The notes under the pieces: model-generated
The model's input: only the letters and a program-made list of their open reading frames with translations
Told to the model about the DNA's origin: nothing
The model's database searches: none
NCBI GenBank assembly: GCA_020346205.1
Contig: CP070776.1
Coordinates: 509,504 to 521,345 of the forward strand
Direction of reading: 5' to 3'
From: Deltaproteobacteria bacterium
GTDB lineage: Bacteria > Desulfobacterota > Desulfobulbia > Desulfobulbales > BM004
DNA length: 11,842 nucleotides
Position numbers and translations under genes: made by a program
In this document: piece after piece, positions 6,775 through 11,842 of the stretch
Layout: every line of letters starts with the position of its first letter
How positions within the stretch are numbered: the first letter of the stretch is position 1

Positions 6775-7797
6775 TTGAGGATTGGAATTGTAAATGATCT
6801 AGACATCTGCATTCAGAGCCTGCGAAAGGTGCTGACAAATGTTCCCGAGCATGAGGTGGTGTGGGTAGCAAAAAACGGCCTTGAGGCTGTCGAGCATTGC
6901 AAAGAACTTACACCGGATCTTATTTTAATGGACCTGCTAATGCCTGTTATGAATGGTGTAAATGCGACCCGCAGAATTATGCAGGCAACACCTTGCCCGA
7001 TACTGATTGTCACTTCAACTGTGACCGGGAATTCCGCCAAGGTATTTGAAGCAATGAGTGCTGGTGCGTTGGATGCAGTTGCAACTCCAGTCATAGGTAA
7101 AAAGGGTGAAACTTCAAAAGGTGAAGAACTTTTAACAAAAATCCACCGGATTGGGAAACTCACAGGCAGTATGCATAAAAAATCCGGCCTAGGTACCAAA
7201 ATTGTTGCAAAGCCAAAAGTTCAGATAGAAGGGGTTGACCTCATTGTTATGGGTTCTTCCACCGGTGGCCCGAAAATTCTTATTGAGCTTCTTTCAAACT
7301 TTCCAAAAGATTTCCCCGCAGCCTTTATAATAATCCAGCATATGGATGAGCAATTTACCCCAGGGCTCGTCGAATGGATAGATTCCCAGATCAAAATGCC
7401 TGTGCATGTTGCCAGGGAAGGTTCCATGCCGGAACCGGGAAAAGTTCTGATGGCTTGTACCGATGACCACCTTGTCATGACCTCCAAACTGACCCTGAGT
7501 TATACCCAGGAACCAAAAGATAATTTTTATCATCCTTCGGTTGATGTCTTCTTCTTCAGTGTCGCCCAGTATTGGCCTGGTAATGGCATTGCCGCCCTTT
7601 TGACAGGTATGGGCAGAGATGGTGCTGAAGGTCTTCTTGCACTTCATAATCGTAACTGGTATACAATTGCCCAAGATCGTGATTCCAGCATTGTATATGG
7701 TATGCCTAAGGCAGCAGCAGAAATGGGGGCAGCCACTGACATACTACCTGCCAGTAAGATAGGCAAGGCTATAAATGATTTTCTTCTTGTAAAATAA
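6775..7797 (+). CDS. wspF: CheB-type receptor methylesterase/response regulator (WspF-like)
   Basis: Phosphorylation-activated methylesterase expected to remove methyl groups from the WspA-like receptor, opposing the methyltransferase; in Pseudomonas, loss of WspF locks the pathway on. The 340 residues comprise a receiver domain (1-120; N8/D9 acidic pocket, phospho-acceptor D53 in LILMDLLMPVMNG, T80 and S81 region), a short linker (about 121-150) and the esterase domain (about 152-338). The catalytic triad is visible as S162 (GSSTGGP), H189 (IIIQHM) and D282 (GMGRDG), so the enzyme looks intact. The opening MRIGIVNDLDI closely resembles WspF. The start is TTG, preceded by a GAGG ribosome-binding site. 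It is the only signalling gene here preceded by a long gap (107 nt), which may give it separate control. Confidence 0.95.
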   Translation: MRIGIVNDLDICIQSLRKVLTNVPEHEVVWVAKNGLEAVEHCKELTPDLILMDLLMPVMNGVNATRRIMQATPCPILIVTSTVTGNSAKVFEAMSAGALDAVATPVIGKKGETSKGEELLTKIHRIGKLTGSMHKKSGLGTKIVAKPKVQIEGVDLIVMGSSTGGPKILIELLSNFPKDFPAAFIIIQHMDEQFTPGLVEWIDSQIKMPVHVAREGSMPEPGKVLMACTDDHLVMTSKLTLSYTQEPKDNFYHPSVDVFFFSVAQYWPGNGIAALLTGMGRDGAEGLLALHNRNWYTIAQDRDSSIVYGMPKAAAEMGAATDILPASKIGKAINDFLLVK

Positions 7798-7808
7798 AGA
7801 AATATACT

Positions 7809-8831
7809 ATGAGTGAATCTAACAATTCAACATTATCCCTGGAACATCATAAGATAACTGTTCTGCTTATCGATGATCAAGCCATGATCGCTGAGGCTGT
7901 CAGGCGATCGCTCAGCAGCGAGGAGGATATTGAATTCCAATATTGCCAGGATCCAACCAAGGCAATAAAACTTGCCGCTGATATTGATGCCACGGTTATT
8001 CTGCAGGATCTGGTTATGCCTGATATTGACGGCCTGATGATGGTGCGCTATTTCAGGGTAAACAAATCAACCTCGAAAATACCGATCATTGTCCTTTCTA
8101 CCAAGGAAGAAGCTACTATCAAGAGTGAAGCCTTCAAGCTCGGCGCAAATGATTACCTGGTCAAATTACCTGATAAGATTGAATTGATAGCAAGGATTCG
8201 CTATCACTCCCAGGCATACATAAACCAACTGGAAAGAGACGAGGCTTTCCGCGCCTTGGAAGAAAGTCGGGCACAATTAGCGGAAGCCAACCGCACCCTG
8301 CAAAAGCTTTCATCCCTTGATGGTTTAACCGGTATTGCAAACCGCAGAAGCTTTGATGAGACCCTGAAAAAAGAATGGAACAGGGCCATGCGCACAGAAA
8401 AAAACATCGGGCTCATTATGCTCGATATAGATTTTTTTAAACTCTACAACGATCATTATGGTCACCAGGGTGGAGATGATTGTTTGAAAAAGGTTGCCAA
8501 AGGCCTGGATTCAGCTATTCATCGTGAGACTGATTTTCTGGCCCGCTACGGTGGCGAGGAATTTTCTGCCGTTCTTCCTGATACTGATTTAAAAGGTGCG
8601 GTCAAGGTTGCGGAAGAGATGCGACAGGCAGTCACAGCGCTGCGGCTCGAGCATGCAAAATCCAAGGTCTCTGATATTGTCAGCATCAGTATCGGGGTCT
8701 CTGCCATAACCCCGCTCATGGGCACTGAACCTGAAATTCTCATTGCTGCTGCCGACCAGGCCCTTTATAAAGCCAAGGAAGATGGTCGTGACAGGGTTAA
8801 GTCAGGACAAGTCGGAAACGATTCAAATTGA
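7809..8831 (+). CDS. wspR: Response regulator diguanylate cyclase, REC-GGDEF (WspR-like)
   Basis: Output enzyme of the pathway: phosphorylation of the receiver should promote assembly and synthesis of c-di-GMP from two GTP in the cytoplasm, normally favouring surface attachment and biofilm. The 340 residues (Pseudomonas WspR is of similar length) contain a receiver (about 15-135; D22/D23, phospho-acceptor D67 in ILQDLVMPDIDG, S97 and K119 in NDYLVKLPD), a helical stalk (about 136-172, QLERDEAFRALEESRAQLAEA) and a GGDEF domain (about 173-335). The domain has the DGLTGIANRR entry, metal ligand D206, active-site GGEEF (248-252) and an intact inhibitory I-site RETD (239-242). The segment IPIIVLSTKEEATIKSEAFK is nearly the same as WspR as I recall it. 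It starts 11 nt after the CheB stop, with only a weak purine-rich Shine-Dalgarno (AAAGA). Confidence 0.97.
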   Translation: MSESNNSTLSLEHHKITVLLIDDQAMIAEAVRRSLSSEEDIEFQYCQDPTKAIKLAADIDATVILQDLVMPDIDGLMMVRYFRVNKSTSKIPIIVLSTKEEATIKSEAFKLGANDYLVKLPDKIELIARIRYHSQAYINQLERDEAFRALEESRAQLAEANRTLQKLSSLDGLTGIANRRSFDETLKKEWNRAMRTEKNIGLIMLDIDFFKLYNDHYGHQGGDDCLKKVAKGLDSAIHRETDFLARYGGEEFSAVLPDTDLKGAVKVAEEMRQAVTALRLEHAKSKVSDIVSISIGVSAITPLMGTEPEILIAAADQALYKAKEDGRDRVKSGQVGNDSN

Positions 8832-8884
8832 TATCCTGCCTTTTCCATACAACCAGGAGAGTTAATCTGGTCTAAGTAATAACC
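8832..8884. other. Short spacer between wspR and recC
   Basis: 53 nt with an AGGAGAG motif (8855-8861) and a weak 5-bp inverted repeat, ACCAG 8852-8856 with CTGGT 8867-8871, that would place part of the AGGAGAG in its loop. No T-run follows, so it is not an intrinsic terminator, and I see no convincing -35/-10 pair. recC may be read from the upstream operon or from a promoter inside wspR. Confidence 0.4.
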
Positions 8885-11842
8885 ATGCCAGGCATTCATC
8901 TCTATTCAAGCAACAGGCTGGAAATACTGGCCGACACCTTTGCCGAATTACTTCATTCCTATCCGCTCCCACCTTTACAGAAAGAAACTATTCTCATTCA
9001 AAGCAGAGGCATGGCACGTTGGCTTGCCATGGAAACTGCCAGCCGGTTAAATATTTGGGCCAACTGCGACTGCCCCTTTCCCAATACCTTTATCCGCAGT
9101 ATTTATAAACTTCTACTACCTGACATACCTGACATTTCATCTTATGATAAAGAGTATATTATCTGGCAGCTGATGGATATTCTTCCAGAGCTTGTTAAAG
9201 AACCATATTTTAAAAAAGTAGCATCATATCTTGATTCTGGCGATGACCTGAAACTTTATCAGCTCTCATATGAGACAGCTGATCTTTTTGACCAATACAC
9301 CCTTTTCAGACCCCAGATGATTCTTGACTGGGAGAATGAAGCAAATAAAGTTCCTGACGAGCAGAAATGGCAATCCGCTCTATGGCGTATGCTTGTCAGT
9401 CGTCTCAGTCAGAATCAACATGCCAATGAACCTCACCGAGCCAGAATTCTACAACTCTTTAAAAATAAAATTTTGTCTCCTTCTTTTGATCCTGCAATAC
9501 TTCCATCCAGGATTTCAATTTTTGGTATCTCATCCCTTCCTCCTTATCACCTGACAGTACTTGCCGCCCTGGCTCGCCATATTGATCTGCATTTCTTTAT
9601 CATGAATCCCTGCATGGAATACTGGTTTGATATTGTTGCCGACCGGGATATTGTAAAAATCAGCCGCAAAGAAGCCACTGAGAAGGAAATGCTGCATCTT
9701 AAACAGGGCAACAGCCTGCTTGCTTCCATGGGGCATCTCGGCAGAGATTTCATGGCAATGCTGCAGGAGCTTTACGTTGAGGATCATGATTCTTTTGCAG
9801 AACCGGATGGCAATACACTCCTGTCATATATCCAGCAGGATATCCTTTATTTGCGTGATAACTCCCAAGGAACTTCCCTCGATAAAAAGCCAATCAATAA
9901 CAATGACTCTTCAATCATTTTTCATTCCTGTCACAGCCCAATGCGTGAGATTGAAGTTCTCCATGACCAACTACTCGATATATTTAATTCAGACAATACT
10001 GATGAACCAATCGAGCCCAGAGACATACTAGTCATGGCCCCAGAAATTGACGAATACGAACCTCTGATCAAAGCTGTCTTTGACTCAGACTCATCAACAC
10101 GAAATAAAATTCCTTATAGTATTTCTGACCAATCAATTAGGCGCACGAGTAAATACATTGAGATATTTTTTGATATTCTCTTATTACCCCAAAGCAGATT
10201 CAGCTCACTCGATGTTGTTAGAATTCTTGAAGCAGAAGCCGTTAAAAACCGATTCGGTATCGATGATAAGGATTTTGCCACAATAGAAAAATGGATTAGA
10301 GAAACCTACATCTGCTGGGGTATTGACCAGGCCCACAAGACAAGCCTTCAACTCCCTCCTCACAGAGAGAACACCTGGCAAGCCGGACTTGACCGTTTAC
10401 TGCTGGGTTATGCCATGTCCGGGCAGAATCAAGTTCTTTTTGAAAATATCCTTCCCTATGATCATATTGAAGGAAATAACACTGAGGTACTTGGCAATTT
10501 TCTTGATTTTACAGAAAGTATTTTCAGTTTATCTGAAACGTTGAGACAAAAGCATTCCCTTGCTGAATGGTCTGAAATCCTTCTGCTTACCAAAGATAAA
10601 TTAATGCTGGCTGATGAAAAATCCGAATCAGAGGATAGGATACTGCACCGGTTACTATACAGATTAAGTGAACTGGAAGAGCAAACTTCATGTAACAAAA
10701 AGGTCGATCTTAATGTGGTCAGGTCCTTTTTAATAAGTTCCCTTGATGAACGATTTTCACCAATCGCTGGAGATAAAGGCTTTCTCGCAGGGGGTGTTAC
10801 ATTCTGCTCAATGCTGCCAATGCGAGCCATTCCCTTTAAAGTCATCTGTCTATTAGGTATGAACGATGGCATGTATCCACGCTCAAGCCGCAGGAAAAGC
10901 TTTGACCTTATTGCAATGGCACCTAAACGTGGAGACAGGTCCAGGCGTTATGATGACCGCTACCTTTTTCTTGAAACCATTCTTTCCGCCCGCAATAAGC
11001 TCTCTGTAAGCTTTGTCGGGCAATCAATCCAGGATGGTACAAAAAGGCCGCCTTCTGTCCTGGTCAGCGAACTTATGGATTATATTGATCAGGGATTTAT
11101 ACAAATAGATAGTCAGGAAGAATCTTTTGTCTCACTAACTAACAATCTGACAACATTGCACCATTTACAGCCATTTCATCCTGACTACTTCAGAACAAAG
11201 AGCCATCAAGAAAAACTCTTCAGTTATTCTGCAGAAAACTGTGAGGCAGCCATAGCGCTAACATCTCAACAGGAGAAGATAGCTTCTTTATTTGCTACCC
11301 CCCTGCCAACCCCTGCAGATAAATGCAAGCAGGTTGAACTGCATGAACTGGTCAGATTCTTCAACCATCCTGTACGTTATCTTCTGGTCAAAATGATAGG
11401 TATTGCCCCCATAGAAGAAAACCAGGCTCTTGAGGTAAGCGAGCCGTTTACTCTGAGAGGACTTGTTCGGTACAAACTGGAAAACGATATCCTGGAACAA
11501 CTGTTAAGTGGACATGATTGTGACAAATTTTATCACATCAAGAAAGCTGCAGGAGAGCTTCCTCATGGCAAAATAGGCAAAATATTTTTCAAGCAGCTCG
11601 TAACTGAGCTGCAATCGTTTCATCGATCACTTGCAGAACTGGTTTCAGGCCAGGAGTTAGAACAGCGCCAAGTTAATCTTAAGATCGGAGATTATACTGT
11701 TAAAGGCCACCTGGAAAATGTTGGCCGCAAAGGACTTATATTGTATCGCTATGCCTCAATAAAACCAAAAGACGTTATTCGGAGTTGGATCAGCCATCTG
11801 GTACTTAACAGCCAAGAAGAATCGGACCCAACCGGGACAGAT
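8885..11842 (+). CDS. recC: RecBCD subunit RecC (exodeoxyribonuclease V gamma chain), 3' end cut by window
   Basis: RecC is the inactive-helicase-like scaffold of RecBCD. It splits the duplex and recognises Chi during double-strand-break repair and degradation of linear DNA. The frame is open for 986 codons to the last base with no stop; I read it through by hand. E. coli RecC is 1122 residues, so roughly the last 150 are missing. Landmarks: LYSSNRLEIL (6-15), QSRGMARWL (39-47), FGISSLPP (213-220), HSCHSPMREIEVLHD (347-361), TFCSMLPMRAIPFKVICLLG (639-658) then MNDGMYPR, PKRGDRSRRYDDRYLFLE (680-697) and SIQDGTKRPPSVLVSELMDY. The ATG at 8885 is the first start after an in-frame TAA at 8873. It has no adjacent Shine-Dalgarno; AGGAGAG lies at 8855-8861, about 23 nt away. 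recB and recD would be expected downstream. Functional linkage to the Wsp genes is not evident. Confidence 0.95.
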   Translation, partial: MPGIHLYSSNRLEILADTFAELLHSYPLPPLQKETILIQSRGMARWLAMETASRLNIWANCDCPFPNTFIRSIYKLLLPDIPDISSYDKEYIIWQLMDILPELVKEPYFKKVASYLDSGDDLKLYQLSYETADLFDQYTLFRPQMILDWENEANKVPDEQKWQSALWRMLVSRLSQNQHANEPHRARILQLFKNKILSPSFDPAILPSRISIFGISSLPPYHLTVLAALARHIDLHFFIMNPCMEYWFDIVADRDIVKISRKEATEKEMLHLKQGNSLLASMGHLGRDFMAMLQELYVEDHDSFAEPDGNTLLSYIQQDILYLRDNSQGTSLDKKPINNNDSSIIFHSCHSPMREIEVLHDQLLDIFNSDNTDEPIEPRDILVMAPEIDEYEPLIKAVFDSDSSTRNKIPYSISDQSIRRTSKYIEIFFDILLLPQSRFSSLDVVRILEAEAVKNRFGIDDKDFATIEKWIRETYICWGIDQAHKTSLQLPPHRENTWQAGLDRLLLGYAMSGQNQVLFENILPYDHIEGNNTEVLGNFLDFTESIFSLSETLRQKHSLAEWSEILLLTKDKLMLADEKSESEDRILHRLLYRLSELEEQTSCNKKVDLNVVRSFLISSLDERFSPIAGDKGFLAGGVTFCSMLPMRAIPFKVICLLGMNDGMYPRSSRRKSFDLIAMAPKRGDRSRRYDDRYLFLETILSARNKLSVSFVGQSIQDGTKRPPSVLVSELMDYIDQGFIQIDSQEESFVSLTNNLTTLHHLQPFHPDYFRTKSHQEKLFSYSAENCEAAIALTSQQEKIASLFATPLPTPADKCKQVELHELVRFFNHPVRYLLVKMIGIAPIEENQALEVSEPFTLRGLVRYKLENDILEQLLSGHDCDKFYHIKKAAGELPHGKIGKIFFKQLVTELQSFHRSLAELVSGQELEQRQVNLKIGDYTVKGHLENVGRKGLILYRYASIKPKDVIRSWISHLVLNSQEESDPTGTD

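Noticed and set aside
6813..7674. Minus-strand open frames opposite the CheB gene
   Set aside because: The plus strand encodes an intact CheB with all catalytic residues; the antisense frames have no family resemblance.
8852..8871. ACCAG/CTGGT hairpin considered as a terminator after wspR
   Set aside because: Only 5 bp of stem with a 10-nt loop and no following T-run.
9324..10544. Several short plus- and minus-strand open frames between 9324 and 10872
   Set aside because: They are out of frame with, and contained in, the uninterrupted RecC frame that runs from 8885 to the window end.
1..11842. Search for tRNA/rRNA genes, CRISPR arrays, insertion sequences and attachment sites
   Set aside because: Nearly all bases are accounted for by dense coding sequence. 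I saw no regularly spaced short repeats, transposase motifs, terminal inverted repeats or tRNA-like cloverleaf in the small gaps.

Overview
The window is a compact, co-directional (+ strand) gene block of a Gram-negative bacterium, about 12 kb with base composition in the low-to-mid 40s % GC by eye. The protein families suggest a proteobacterium in the broad sense. A Wsp-type chemosensory operon plus RecC, with AT-leaning, Lys/Ile-rich coding, would fit a Desulfobacterota-like or gammaproteobacterial host, but the sequence alone does not settle the taxon.

From base 1 to 8831 there are seven genes in the order MCP - CheW - CheR(TPR) - CheW with a Cys-rich N-terminus - hybrid CheA/receiver - CheB - receiver/GGDEF. 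This is the gene content and order of the Pseudomonas wspABCDEFR operon, and each protein also carries the family-specific landmarks. The system is a chemoreceptor-driven phosphorelay whose output is not flagellar. The receptor WspA, coupled by WspB and WspD, controls the kinase WspE. WspE phosphorylates the diguanylate cyclase WspR, which makes c-di-GMP. The methyltransferase WspC and methylesterase WspF adjust receptor sensitivity. The genes are tightly packed: a 20-nt overlap for A/B, a 4-nt ATGA overlap for D/E, and short gaps elsewhere. The exception is a 107-nt gap before wspF, which starts at TTG. The receptor gene is cut by the left edge of the window.

From 8885 to the right edge, a single open frame with no internal stop encodes RecC, the RecBCD subunit that recognises Chi. 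It is cut by the window end. It follows wspR by 53 nt without an evident terminator and probably belongs to a different functional unit (DNA repair).

The most notable departures from the textbook Wsp system are a tandem duplication of the phosphotransfer (Hpt) domain in the CheA, a short leader frame ending in a stop codon directly before and in frame with the CheR gene, and a four-cysteine motif in front of the second CheW. I see no RNA genes, insertion sequences, CRISPR arrays or strong intrinsic terminators. No stretch over 300 bases lacks a gene.
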